Shown piece by piece: positions 35,901-48,400 of a stretch of DNA of 64,000 bases. The first letter of the stretch is position 1; each line of letters starts with the position of its first letter. The stretch lies in assembly GCA_905250885.1 (NCBI GenBank), contig CAJNOQ010000009.1, positions 1-64,000 of the forward strand. The letters run 5' to 3'. The position numbers were made by a program, and so were the translations under genes. The notes below the pieces were generated by a model, which did no database searches, was not told where the DNA came from, and saw nothing but the letters and a program-made list of their open reading frames with translations. This DNA comes from Didymodactylos carnosus. Taxonomy: Eukaryota; Rotifera; Eurotatoria; Philodinida; Philodinidae.

Positions 35901-38262
35901 GAATTAATCACTAATAGCTGAAATCTTTTTTTAGCAAAAAAGAGAAGGTCAGAATTCGTTAAATGTGCTGTTTCTTTTAATTAGAATGAGAAGGTTTTTT
36001 TGTGTGAGATTTTATCTTGATGATACTTTCATTTTCTTGTTGTTAATGAGAACAGACTATCATTGGCTTGGTTTCTGAGTGTCTAGCTTCTGTATGCGAA
36101 GAAAAAAAAGAGGATTACCGTACATAACACGTCTACTTCAGAAGTAATTCTCTTGACATTGACACTTTTCTCCAGTATTCCCAACTAAGGTAAACATTCA
36201 GAAGTGAAGTGTATTGTGTTTAGTCAATTGAACAAAAAAAAGATAGATCTGCAACCAGTATGTAGTTAATGGATTAATCTAGATAAATAAAGACAGAATT
36301 CTATCTTTGTCACCAATGTTAAGTATATGAAAAAGGAGAATGAGTACGTAACCTTATAAGTACAAGAACTTCAAACGACAAAACTGTTTGTTTGGCTAGC
36401 AAATAATAAAATCAATCGATATATGTTCAAACCAGATTTCGATCTTCATAGAAGATTCCTGACCGATTTTATCTATACAAGCACTTCCTATTGATACCTT
36501 CCTTCGAAATCACTACCGTTTAATTCCTTTTCGAATGACAATTAAATGTTGTTTGTCTAATAGTTTTAGTATTTTGTTATGTTTAGAACATGCGCATCTA
36601 CTTGAAAGAAGTTTTACAGTGAGATTTCGATGTTTATTAGATAATACATCAGGATTTGTGGTATGTAGTTTTCTATCATTTTTCTATCCATTAATAAGCA
36701 AGTTTTTTATTTAGACACTTGAAATTGATGGAAGAATTGGCATACTTCATGGACAGAAGCCACAACATAACGATGATTCACATGTACTTGCTTTATTTGG
36801 TGTTGCTTGTCCGTTTGGACCACCATCATTATTTGAAATTCCACAACGTGAAACTTTATTTAAAAGTAAACATCGACTTACATTAGAACCTATTTCACTT
36901 GATCCACGTGGAAAATTAATTTTAAACTATTCGGATCATGATCTATCACAATTTTGTGGTTATCAGCTCATTCATCCTGATGATCTCAAATATTATTCAA
37001 CAGCACATAAAGAATGTACGTATTTGTATCATTGTACTTTTTTCAATCATCATATTAGTATATTTTACTTTTTTAGTACTAAAAACTGGAACATCGGGTC
37101 TTGTCTGCTATCGTGTTCAAACAAAAGATGGTCATTGGCAGTGGTTACAGTCATCTATGCGTATTATATACAAAAGCAATAAACCAGATTTTGTTATTGC
37201 CAATCATAGACCGTTGACGTAAGAGTTTTAACTACTCTATTTTTAACACTTTCAATTTATACGTTTCTGTTTTGTTTCTTCTCTTGTAGAGATGAAGAAG
37301 GACAAGAACTATTTTATAAACGTGGCTCGGAATTTAAACTACCTTATCCGTGTTTATACGATTTTGATACAAGTTTTAATCTGAATGGTGGTAGTGGTGG
37401 TGGTGGAAATTTATCGACATGTGGTGAGGACGAATTTATTGCTTATAAATCAACTAAAGTACAAAATACTACACGAAATCGAAAATGTAAACCTCAATTA
37501 TTGAAACAGCCAACATTTTCATCCAATGCATTTGATCATTCAATCGTGAATCCTTATACACCTTACATAAATGGATATAATGGCTGCTATCCTTATTCAG
37601 ATACACATAGTTTTATTGAAACAACAACCGATAATTCGTACATTCGTTATCCAACAGCAGGTGATTTATTACATTTGGATGCTGCTGAAAAGTCAATGTA
37701 TAACAATTATTATTTGAATGGTTACACAGGCATGTCTCCATATACAGCAGCAGCCGCATATAACGATATTCTGTTGAATTCAACAAAATATAATAATTAT
37801 TATCACTATAATACCAATAATTATACAACACATACTCCTCGAACTCAACCTTACGTGGATTCAACATCTTCGTCTCCTCCGCCACCCATACCAACAGCTT
37901 CATCATCATATATCGATCATCTGCCACATTTACATGCCCTATCTGATACGAACACATTGACTAATATTGATTATATGACACCATCAGACGGTATGGGAGT
38001 ATATAATTCAACATATTATCGTCCATCGGCACCAGCCGATTACTACAAAAGATTATCACCATCAACTTATAATAACAATAATAGTTCTACAAATGGTAGT
38101 CATGGTGGAGTAAAAACAAAACATGAACAACAACATATACACAATGGTCATGATAGAACAATAGTTCATAATTATAATACGAACAGTGACACTTCGATTA
38201 TCACGGGAGTAGCATTACCACATTCTGTTATTAAACATTGTGGTCAACTACAAAAAAGATGA
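29931..38262 (+). CDS. AHR: Aryl hydrocarbon receptor (bHLH-PAS transcription factor)
   Basis: Ligand- or developmentally regulated transcription factor that pairs with ARNT and binds DNA. Nine exons fit in phase: 29931-29968, 31316-31503, 34735-34835, 34913-35002, 35681-35819, 36587-36660, 36715-37015, 37077-37218 and 37290-38262, giving 681 aa. Exon 1 encodes [12 protein letters not shown], matching the MYAxRKRR start and nuclear signal of AHR. The bHLH (about 24-75) has the diagnostic [12 protein letters not shown] basic region and [15 protein letters not shown] helix. PAS-A covers about 105-215 ([31 protein letters not shown]) and PAS-B about 255-360 ([32 protein letters not shown]), followed by the conserved RPLTDEEG. 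The C-terminal 300 residues are Tyr, Asn, Ser and Thr rich with a Gly run, a probable transactivation region not alignable by eye. Introns 1 and 2 are long (1.3 and 3.2 kb). Invertebrate AHRs typically act in development and often do not bind dioxin; ligand binding here is unknown. Confidence 0.95.
31986..32013. repeat. (CA)n microsatellite
   Basis: Uninterrupted CA run of about 14 units inside the long second intron of the AHR gene. Confidence 0.9.
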
Positions 38263-41200
38263 ACACAGACGTATGTAGAGAAAGCTGTTTGTCTTTCGTA
38301 TGCACGCAGAATGCTATATATTTTGTTTTTTTTCAATGTAATCGGTTTTTTCTTGCGAATGATCAGTTCATTTATCAAATATATCTAAAAAATTACTAAT
38401 CCTTATTTTAAATAGCAAAAGAGTGTCTTATATTTTAAAATATGATATTATAGTTTGCAATGATTTTACAACATCACAAAATCATTCAACAAGAACTACT
38501 TTTTCTATTATTCACAAAGAGTGATTTTAACCTATATCTTTATGTCTTGATTCTCTATGCTTCAAAAGTCTTTGACACTCGACCTATTCAATTATGGGAG
38601 ATTTTTACTTCTCTAGTAGATTTGGTGAAATTATTTTTGACTGAAAAAATTCTTATTTGTTTAATCGAATTAATTAAGAAGATTAAAAAGCATGCATACG
38701 TTTTCTCTTTTCTCTTCTTCGAATAAAAATTGTTGATCTTTTGTTATCATCTGTTTTAAATCTAATTGTCAAAAATGGTGAAAATTCATAAAGATTGTTG
38801 CATGCAAAGTTTCTTAGACAGGTGTTTCCTTAATAAATATAATCTTTTGCCTTTGGATATACGTCAAAAATAATAGGTTTAATTATTGCTCAATGGCAAA
38901 CTTCCACTTGTGATACAGAGTAAAATTTTCTTTTCTCTGGATCTTGTTTAAACACGATAAACGTAATAAATAGAACATATCGTTATATTAATCAGAAGAA
39001 AAAGACATAACGTACCTATTTCCGTGCTCACGAGATACTATTCCTGTTTGGATAGCCCCGTTTTCAAAAATATTTCCAGGTACAATGTTACTATCAAAAG
39101 ATTGATTGGAAACGTTTTAAGATATGTGTTATCATCACATACTTTGAACATCATCACAAAAAACAACTGCTGTTGAACGATTTTGTCTTTTTGTTTTTGT
39201 AATTGAACTTGTTATCTTTCATTCTGATCATTCTTACTTTTCTTTGACCTATCAAATGTATATTTAAAAACCTAGAATTTAAAATGACAGGGATGAGTAG
39301 ATAACTATATGTGTGTATAATAATAAGAATGTATAAGGCAGGTGGTCATTTGACATTTTATATGAATATAGGCCCATTTTCTATTTTTGGTTGTTGTTAG
39401 AAGAAAAAGTACCGCATTGAAGATGAATCTCTAAACAATTATGACTGCAGATGTAATTGTAGATTCTTTTTTTGTATTTTGCTGTATGCAATAGAAGAAA
39501 ATTTCATTTGGTCAGAGAAGAGGAACTTGAATTTTAGTCAAGGAAAGAACGATTTTTTCACGTACTATCTCGGAGAGGAACATAAAGTTTGTTTTCTTAT
39601 CTATTTTACTTGTGACAAGTAACGCGAAGAACTGTTTCTTCGATAACAAATTCGAATATTTAAGTAAGATTATTGACAATTATAGAAAACTTCTGGGAAA
39701 AACTGCATGCTCGTCGACTACACTTTCCTCTTACATCCGTCGTTAATGCAGTCTGTTGAGAGCTATTGGAAAGAAAGAAATAATTCCCTAGAAATTGTGT
39801 TGATAGCTCTCCAACATCAGACAATAGTGGCAAGAAGGTGAAATTGTTTCAAAAAGAAAAAGTAATTTGAACATAGTTATAAATCTCTTATTGTCAGTTA
39901 AATTTTTATCTTTGTATATGGTGAACATATGGCTTTTTTGTTGTTACCTGCTCTTTATTTTGAAAAAGATCCTACCATAGTAACTATTCAATTGAGTTTT
40001 TTCCCTCTCTAAGTCAACTTATGTCAAATAAAACTGGAACGCAAAAGAAACGTCTAATCAGTAAATTATTTACTGACATTATGTTCATGTTTGAATACAA
40101 TTAATTTTGTCTGTGTAATTCAGACATAAAACGAGCGTTGAAAAACATAAAAAACAAATATCTAGTACATGAAACATAATATTTTCCGATCATTTGCGAT
40201 TAATGAATTTAAGAAACTGATTTGATTAATATACTCATACATGTGGTGATATCTCTCAGATATATCATGTCACACACGATTATGAAATAAATAATAGCTT
40301 AATATCAATAAATAGGATAAATACCCTACTGCGATGCCACTATAGACTAACTTTTTACATAATTATACAGGCATTCTACCTGTTTCTATTCTCATTTCCT
40401 GAAAAAATTATTTTACTCAATATATTCATCACCTTTTTCCAACTTTTGGTAGTGTCATAATTTGATCACGATTTTCATAAAAGTGCCAAAAACCTTTCAA
40501 TTCATATTCACGTGCAAAACTTGACTTCTCACTATATAAACGATAATATCAGTCAATAATTATCGAAAAAGCTATTTTTCACTCGACAACAAATATCCGA
40601 ATAATCAGAAATGATCCTATGCTTCTTCTACAAATAAGCTATTTTAATATGAATGACGATCCTTTTTTTATCTTTCTTCTCCACAAAATGATACTTTTGC
40701 ACTTGAAAATATATCGACATGTGGAGGATAACACCTGACTTATGATATATTGACATATATATGTGTTTTGTGATTGTCACAATGTTTTCCTATCTAAATG
40801 AACAGTTTCTTAATATGTTACACGCAATCAGTCTATGACACATCATATTGCGTCAACATATGACAATGAATAGTTGAAAATATGAGATGTGCCGACCGTA
40901 TTCAATCACTCACAAATCAAGTGTGATGCCTCTGCTATCATTAATTTTACCAGTCCTATTTCAACAATAGATTTTGAACTTCGAACAAGAAGTATAATAA
41001 GTAAAAATGGACAATCGCTCAGCCTTAAGTAAACGCGATATGTTTATGTAGACTGCGATTTATAGTAGTGATAAAAATATGCTTTTTAAAAAAAATTCGT
41101 AGCTTGAAGCTATTCTTAGTCTCTTTTTTCATGACAATTGTCTATATTCTGTTGAGAACACATAATGTTCTTTATATATCTCTTAAACGAACGAACGATT

Positions 41201-42320
41201 AAAGTTTCACCTGTTTTAGTTGTGACTATGTTACGATTAAGCGTTGATAATGTTTGATAAGCGTATTAATTTCACTTTCACCTCATTAGATGAAATTGTG
41301 TGATGATATAGAAGCAGGCAGATGCCAGGTATAATGTAGACAATAGAATGTAGATTAGGGAGCAATCACAAGAAAATAAAAGAGAGATGAACATTAAACT
41401 ATGATGTAGTGTGCATCATCCTCAACCTGGTTGAACATTTTGATAGTGAATAAATAAATAACGGATGATACAAAAGTTTTTTCTCTTTTGTTTGCTTCAG
41501 GTCTCAGTCTAGAAACATCGCACACACTTACTTCTTTTTAAATTAGAAAGAGCAGATTCTAGTCTACAAAAATATATAAGAACAGTGGACACCAACCAGT
41601 TGGAAAAAAAGATATTAAGTTCTAAAAGACAAGCTATCAATAACCTATTTATAAAAGCGAAATATTTCCCTCTTGTACCGGATAGTCAATTAATATACTT
41701 ATTTCAAATACGGTTTTGCAGTGTACATACAGGACAAGAGAAGAATTTAGAAAGAAAACTTTGTTATGATTTTTAAAGTAAAAAACGTCCAGTGGAAAAG
41801 TGATGGCACTGATGTGAAATTGTTCAACATTCTGATGACTCTAAATTAGATTTAGATTTAAATTTATTTCTGTGATGGAAAAGATTTAGTTGATATCTCG
41901 TACATTAAATGAAAGCTCTTTGAATGTACTATCGCGATGACCTTGATTAGGATAGAAACTATTAGCTATTAAGTAACGCCTTATAGGTGACTTCATTTTT
42001 GCACAGATTTGACCTTTTAAGTTTTTCCAACTAAACCTCAATGATCACCCTAATTATGCAATATATAGCACATTCTGGTATCACACGTAACGGCAGATTG
42101 CGACGAATATATTGATATATAATGTGTCAAGAAAACTCTAAATACAAACAAGAAACTGATCAAACAAAATATGTAGTTCTCATTTTCAAACGTACTTTTT
42201 ACAAATGGTTTATTGACGACTTATCTTTTAAAAATAATATCTCTATTTCCAATTTGTTGGTATCCACAGTTCTTATATATTTTTGTAAACTAGAATCTGC
42301 TCTTTCTAATGGAAAAAGCA
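38263..42320. other. Intergenic, nothing recognised
   Basis: This is the 3' flank of the AHR gene followed by AT-rich sequence. Open frames up to 88 codons occur (38460-38726, 41585-41776), but they show no recognisable domain and have biased Phe/Leu/Ile composition as expected by chance. Confidence 0.5.
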
Positions 42321-42838
42321 GTAAAATTCAAAGCGACATAATACATGATCAAAATGCATCGAACTTGCAGAATATACTCAGTCAGGTATATATACTCTAT
42401 ACAAGCATCACTCCAAATTAAAAAAGATTTTTTGTTGGGAGGACGGAGCTGTTGTACGACTTTCTGGAAAACTGAATCGAGGAAAATAATTTTTCTGATC
42501 ATTTTGACAGTCGGTAATGCTTAACGAGTCTATGTTGAATTAAGTAGTAAATTAAAAAACTCAAAGCGAATACTGCTTTACCAAACAGTATCAAACTTAC
42601 AGAATATACTCAACACAGCGTCATTAAGCATTACCGATTGTCAAAATGATCAAAAAAATTATTTTCCTCGATTCGGTTTTCCGGAAAGTCATACAACAGC
42701 TCCGTCCTCCCAACAAAAAATCTTTTTTAATTTAGAGTGATGCTTGTATAGAGTATATATACCTGTCTGAGTATATTCTGTAAATCTGATGCATTTTGGT
42801 CAAGTATTATGTCGCTTTGAGTTTTTTAATTTACTACG
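42321..42838. repeat. Long inverted repeat (~205-bp arms) with a third partial copy in the loop
   Basis: The left arm 42321-42525 and the right arm 42620-42838 are inverted copies at roughly 90 percent identity by eye; they share GTTGGGAGGACGGAGCTGTTG and GGTATATATACTCTATACAA. The short loop (about 42541-42618) holds a shorter related copy of the left-arm start (TAAATTAAAAAACTCAAAGCGA, then ACAGAATATACTCA). Transcribed, it would fold into a long hairpin. It may be a fold-back element; no target duplication was found. Confidence 0.8.
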
Positions 42839-42970
42839 GCTAAAGCTGTAAATCCGTATTCCCTTGAAAACTTTTCTTTCGCGCTTTTACCGATTTTAAT
42901 ATTAAAACAGAGGTTGCTACGAGATTCAGTGTGGTCGATAATCTACGTTTCCAACAAAAATTTTATTTAG

Positions 42971-43207
42971 GATCCTTTTCATTGCACTGTCTGACATTTT
43001 GTCCCACAAAGTACATCAGCAGGAACTGACAGTTTTCAGACCACTTTTAGATCGTTCGATAACCACATGAATTTACTTCAAAATGGTGAAAACCGGATCT
43101 CTCCAGTTCATTTCGTTCAAACGTTATTTAAAAAACATCCGAGTGCACTGCTTTTTGATAGTAGTGACGCCGACATGTTACTTCATTTATTGTTAGAAAA
43201 ACTTTGA
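42971..43207 (+). pseudogene. Possible ubiquitin-specific protease fragment
   Basis: A 59-codon open stretch from 43028 reads like the region of ubiquitin C-terminal hydrolases before the catalytic QDAxE helix: FRSFDNHMNLLQNGENRISP, then HFVQTLFKKHPSALLF, then SSDADMLLHLLLEKL. Family proteins usually have QDA/QED where SSDAD stands. An acceptor-like TTTATTTAG lies at 42962-42970, but the joined frame meets a stop within eight codons, and the frame is lost again at 43205. No catalytic Cys or His box is nearby. It is probably a relic of a gene copy; it could also be chance. Confidence 0.3.
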
Positions 43208-43492
43208 ACTTTGTTGAAACATTGATGAGTCATTTACACACCGAGGCTACTACTACAAAATGCCCGAGCGTATCAAGCGTACGTTTTTTTCATTCAATTA
43301 GATTTTCCTGAGTAACTACCCATTAAGGCTGTGATGATGGTCATTCAAGGTGGTTACTTCAGAGCTTGACAAACTTTATGTATCGTCAGAAGATTTATGA
43401 TTTTTAATGCATTTTTTTTGTTCTTGTAAAAGCAATACTGATTGTAACGAACAGAAAATAGAAGTAATAAATAAGTAATAATAAATCCCGAA

Positions 43493-43771
43493 TAGAGGTG
43501 TCACTTTACTCTTCTTTACTAAGTGATAAGTAATAAAACTTATTAGTTATTATCCAGAAACAAGTAATAAATCTTATTACCTTATTATTTATTACGTTTT
43601 CAAGTAATAATCTTTTATTACTTTATTTATTACTAATACAAAGAAAAGTAATAAAAAGTAATAAGTAAAATAATAACAAGATTTATTACCTTTTTACCGG
43701 TAATAAGGCACAAACACTTATTACTTTTACCAGATAATGTAATAATTAGTAAAACTAAAGTATCACCCCTA
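43493..43771. mobile_element. hAT MITE (279 bp) with AAGTAATAA words
   Basis: Ends are TAGAGGTGTCACTTTA and the complement of TAGGGGTGATACTTTA. It is flanked by the exact 8-bp duplication ATCCCGAA (43485-43492 and 43772-43779). Nearly the whole interior is variants of AAGTAATAA/TTATTACTT in both orientations. Confidence 0.85.
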
Positions 43772-43904
43772 ATCCCGAAGAAACTAAAGTCTTGTTTTCC
43801 TATTTTGGTCGAAGTTAATTGCCACAGCAATATTTTTGATAGTACGGACTCCAACTCCTAGGAGACTACTTTGAAATGCGTAGCCAATCATTGCTCCCAC
43901 CCAG

Positions 43905-44155
43905 ATGAAATTCATCTCACAAGACCAAGTAACATCTGTCGTTCTCTTATGAAATCTTGTGACAAGATCTTACTGCGTGGTCTATAAAGTTTATGTAAGA
44001 AAGAAGCTATGGTAGCATCAGCACTAGGTAACACTTGTAAAATCTGATGAATTCTTATCTGATCCTGCGAAATCATGTCGCTTCTTGTACGATTATACAA
44101 GATCTGGCAAGATCTTACCAAACCTTGTTGCAAGAAAAATCCTATAGAAAGAAAT
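43905..44155. repeat. AAGATCTT-word repeat
   Basis: The region is dense in CAAGATCTT-type words (TTGTGACAAGATCTTAC, ACAAGATCTGGCAAGATCTTACC) and ends near AAAAATCCTATAGAAAG. It resembles the word-rich blocks at 19570-20305 and 26990-28590, but the words differ. The limits are uncertain. Confidence 0.35.
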
Positions 44156-44832
44156 GAATCCCTGTGTGACGGCAAGGTAATTGAATAATAGGAAGTCTAT
44201 ATAAAAAAGCTTGCCAGAGTTGCACTAGCGGGCAAAATGTGAAAACTTTCTTCTTAGATAGATACCTATAGCCTAACAATGAACATAGTGAAGTGTTGCT
44301 ATTTAAAGGATAAATATTCTCATTCAAATAGTCATTCAATACGATCGTGTAATAAAGCGATACTGCTAATCACGTCTTAGAAAACATACGAACAGAAAAC
44401 AGAAAGTGCACAAACAGCCATTTGGTCCCTAAAAGTCCGTTTAAACTTAAAACTTCGTTCTTCTGATGACGAACAGCTCTAAACGTTTCCACAAAAATAA
44501 AAATGGCTTATACGTACGTATATAATTTGAATAGTTCGATTAAAATGATTATATTTCAATTTTAGAATTTTGAGTCAAGTCAGAAACGTAAAGTCTGTCT
44601 ATTCTGAATACAAAAGAAATTAGATCTATTGATAGGAGTTTCCGCTTTTTTAAGTTTTTCCTGTTTATCGGTTTTTTGTTTTAAAAGATTAATTGGTTTT
44701 TCGTTCTACACATATGGATTCATCATTGTCATGTTATGTCTAGATATGTACAAGTATTTATTATCACAAAAAGAGCTATTAGCAACTGATCAATCAGATA
44801 AGAAATGCACGTTTAGAAAACGAGTACAGTAG

Positions 44833-45201
44833 TTCTATCTTAGTTGTGTTGTTCTGAGTTTTTATTGTGCGAATGAAACCGGCGGATCTTCGGGTGTTAA
44901 ACAAACTGATAGCTTCAAGAAAAACAGTAATAAGACAGGTGAAAACGAAAAAAAGCTGTTTATCGCTGTTAAAAAATTTGTTTCCACTGCATATGAACTC
45001 GTCAAGATGGCAACCTTGTTATCGACGCTTGCTTTCCAGCAAGTAGTCATTGACTGGTTAAGATCCGGTAGAAAAAAAATATTAAAATATACTGCCAAAA
45101 AATCTTTCAAGCGGAAGGGGTTTATCAATGACTATTTCGCACAAAATATTCTGTCTTTTGAAGATGACGCTACTGAACGAGATCCGACACCATTAGGGTA
45201 G
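44833..45201 (+). other. Open frame of unknown status, 122 codons
   Basis: Open from just after a TAG (44830-44832) to the TAG at 45199-45201. From the first ATG (45007) it gives 64 aa (MATLLSTLAFQQVV..., ending TERDPTPLG). Composition is protein-like (KKLFIAVKKFVSTAYELVK; FINDYFAQNILSFEDD), more so than other short frames here. The same frame is open upstream from 44629 up to that TAG. It could be an exon of a small gene, a decayed gene, or chance. It ends about 270 bp upstream of the UPF1 start. Confidence 0.25.
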
Positions 45202-45460
45202 AGTATAGAAGAAGCCGGAGGTAGATGATGAATACCATTGGTTATGATGATTCATGCATCTGGTTTACCCAACTAAAAACAACAATTCAAATAAAAGAGT
45301 ATTTTTCATTCAATTGAAATACATCTGACTTTTTTTTCCACTAGGGTATACTGAAATTAACACGATAAGCTTATTCATCTAGACAGATATTGTTATTGTA
45401 TTAGTCATAACCTGTTTTTTGTCGACTGAACGGTACAAAACCTTTTAAATAACTTCTTTT

Positions 45461-45469
45461 CTCTTCTAG
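45461..45469 (+). promoter_or_regulatory. Splice-acceptor-like site before UPF1 start
   Basis: CTCTTCTAG lies three bases before the UPF1 ATG, after a T-rich stretch. No coding exon precedes it, so it is either a spliced-leader acceptor or the end of a 5'UTR intron. Confidence 0.5.
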
Positions 45470-45472
45470 ATC

Positions 45473-48400
45473 ATGAGTATCCGCGAACCGTATAGTGTCA
45501 GTAAAGATCCATTAGTGTTTTTGGATCCTGATTTGGCTCGTGGAAATACACAAGGAACAGATTTTGGCTTTGACGATTTGACGTTGCCAACACAAAATCA
45601 ATCTGATGGTGCAGCCACACCCACACATAATCAGGTAAAGTATTTTTACCAATAGTTTGATTTTCTGATATATTCTATATCTGTTTTATCGTTTTTTAAT
45701 TAGAATTCTGTATTTCATGGAACAGAAAGTCTCGATGGAGACGGAACGACAGCGCTTCAACGAGGATTAACAGATTTACCATTTGAAGATGAAGAAGAAG
45801 GCTATTGTGAAAGAGATTTACCTAAACATGCTTGCGCGTGAGTTTTTTATTCTTAAAAATATTTTTAATATAAAAGTACTTTATTCTTCTTGGTTTTAGA
45901 TATTGTGGAATAAGTGATCCAGCTGCAGTTGTGATGTGTAATCAGACAAAAAAGTGGTTTTGTAATGGTCGTGGAAACACATCTGGAAGGTAGACACTCT
46001 TGAATTTTGACAGCATATTTTGTATGAATATGTGTGAATTTTTTTCTTCTGAAAGTCATATTATAAATCATTTGGTACGTGCTAAATGTAAAGAAGTAAC
46101 ATTACATAAGGATGGACCATTGGGTGAAACAATTTTGGAATGTTATAATTGTGGATGTCGAAATACATTTTTACTGGGATTCATACCAGCAAAAGCTGAG
46201 AGCGTTGTAGTTTTGTTATGTCGACAGCCCTGTGCAAGTCAAAGTGCCCTAAAAGATATGAATTGGGATCCAACACAATGGCAACCACTTATACAAGATC
46301 GTTCATTTTTAACATGGCTTGTTAAAATTCCGTCCGAACAAGAACAGTTACGAGCTAGACAAATAACTGCGCAAATGATTAATCGTCTTGAAGAATTATG
46401 GAAAGTAAGCTACTAAGTCTTTATTCTGAATACAAACGAAGATTCATTCACTTTTTTTTGTCCTTTAGGAAAATCCAGATGCAAGTATTGGAGATTTAGA
46501 AAAACCAGGAATCGATGAAGAACCACAACAAGTATTATTAAGGTAGACTTTTCTCTTCAAGTTTATTGAAAGGAATGAAAGTTGAGAATTTTTCACATAG
46601 ATATGAAGACGCTTATCAATATCAAAACATATTTGGTCCATTAGTTAAGATGGAAGCAGATGATGATCGAAAACTGAAAGAATCGCAAACACAAGATAAT
46701 ATCAGCGTAAGATGGGATATGGGTTTGAATAAAAAACGATTGGCATACTTTTGTTTACCGAAAGCGAATGAAGGTAAAAAAATACATATATATATTTCTT
46801 TACAGCGCGCATATAACGTGATTACTAACCCATATATTTTAGAGATGCGTTTAATGCCAGGCGATGAACTTCGATTACGTTACGTTGGTGATCCACAAAA
46901 GCCATGGTCTGGTGTTGGGCATGTCGTCAAAGTTCCAAATAGTACTTAATACTGCATTAATGCGCTTTTATCAGAATAAAGATTAACTTCTTTTATTTCT
47001 AGATTATGGAGAAGAAGTTGGAATCGAATTGAAAATAACACAAGGTGCACCAGTTGAGTACACAACTAATTTTGTTGTCGAATTCGTATGGAAATCAACG
47101 TCGTTTGATAGGTAATTTTATTAAATTCCTACTTTACAATCTCTCATTTGCTTTTGTCTGATGTAGAATGCAAGCTGCATTAAAAACATTTGCTGTTGAT
47201 GAAAACAGTGTGTCAGCTTACTTATACCATCGTTTACTTGGTCATGAAGTTGACGATGTAGTTATGAAAGTGACATTACCAAAACGGTTTTCAGCACCTG
47301 GTCTTCCAGAATTGAATCATTCACAAGTATATGCGGTTAAAACTGTACTACAACGACCACTTAGCCTTATTCAAGGCCCACCCGGAACAGGAAGTAATGA
47401 TTTTGATGCAGCTGTTTTTTGTTCTAAAATGTAACTATATCACCTGATGATTTTTCTATTCAGAGACTGTAACATCTGCTACGATTGTTTACCATCTTGT
47501 CAAACAAAATCATAGTCAAGTATTGGTTTGCGCACCATCAAATATTGCCGTTGATCAGTTGACAGAAAAAATTCATAAAACTGGTTTAAGAGTAAGTCGA
47601 ATTCTAAAATAAATTATTGATGACAACAACATTATTTGTTTATTATCGCTTTGAAGGTTGTTCGTTTATGTGCAAAATCTCGAGAGGCACTTGATTCTCC
47701 TGTTTCATTTTTGGCATTACATAATCAAGTTCGAAATCTCGAAAGGTATGATTATTTCAGTTTTGTTTAGTATTCGTCGATAATTTAACCTACACAACAA
47801 ACGATCTCTGAATGTTCCTTCGATTATTTATGGAGTGTTATCGCATACTATCTTTTATTTAAGCTATTGTAATTTCTAACGAAAAGCATTAAAAAAAGAG
47901 TGCTCATTTCTTTGCTAAATACTTCTACAGACAAACTAGTTCTTTATGTTTATATTTTTTAGTGAACCAGAATTGAAAAAACTTCAACAATTAAAAGATG
48001 AAACTGGTGAATTATCATCATCAGATGAAAAACGTTATCGTACATTAAAACGTAAATGTGAAAGTGATCTGTTGAGAAATGCAGATGTTATTTGTTGCAC
48101 GTGCGTTGGTTCCGGTGATCCTCGTCTATCACGTGGATATCAATTTCGTTGTATATTAATTGATGAATCAACACAAGCTACTGAACCGGAATGTATGGTA
48201 CCGGTTGTACTTGGAGCAAGACAACTGATATTGGTTGGTGATCATTGTCAATTGGGTCCTGTAGTCATGTGTAAAAAAGCGGCACGGGCTGGTCTGAGTC
48301 AATCGTTATTTGAACGTTTAGTTGTTTTGGGTATTCGACCCATACGTTTACAAGTACAGTATCGAATGCATCCCGCTTTGTCTGCATTTCCGTCAAATAT

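Noticed and set aside
42122-42421. 99-codon frame overlapping the long inverted repeat
   Set aside because: Its C-terminal part is the repeat arm and its N-terminal part has no recognisable features.
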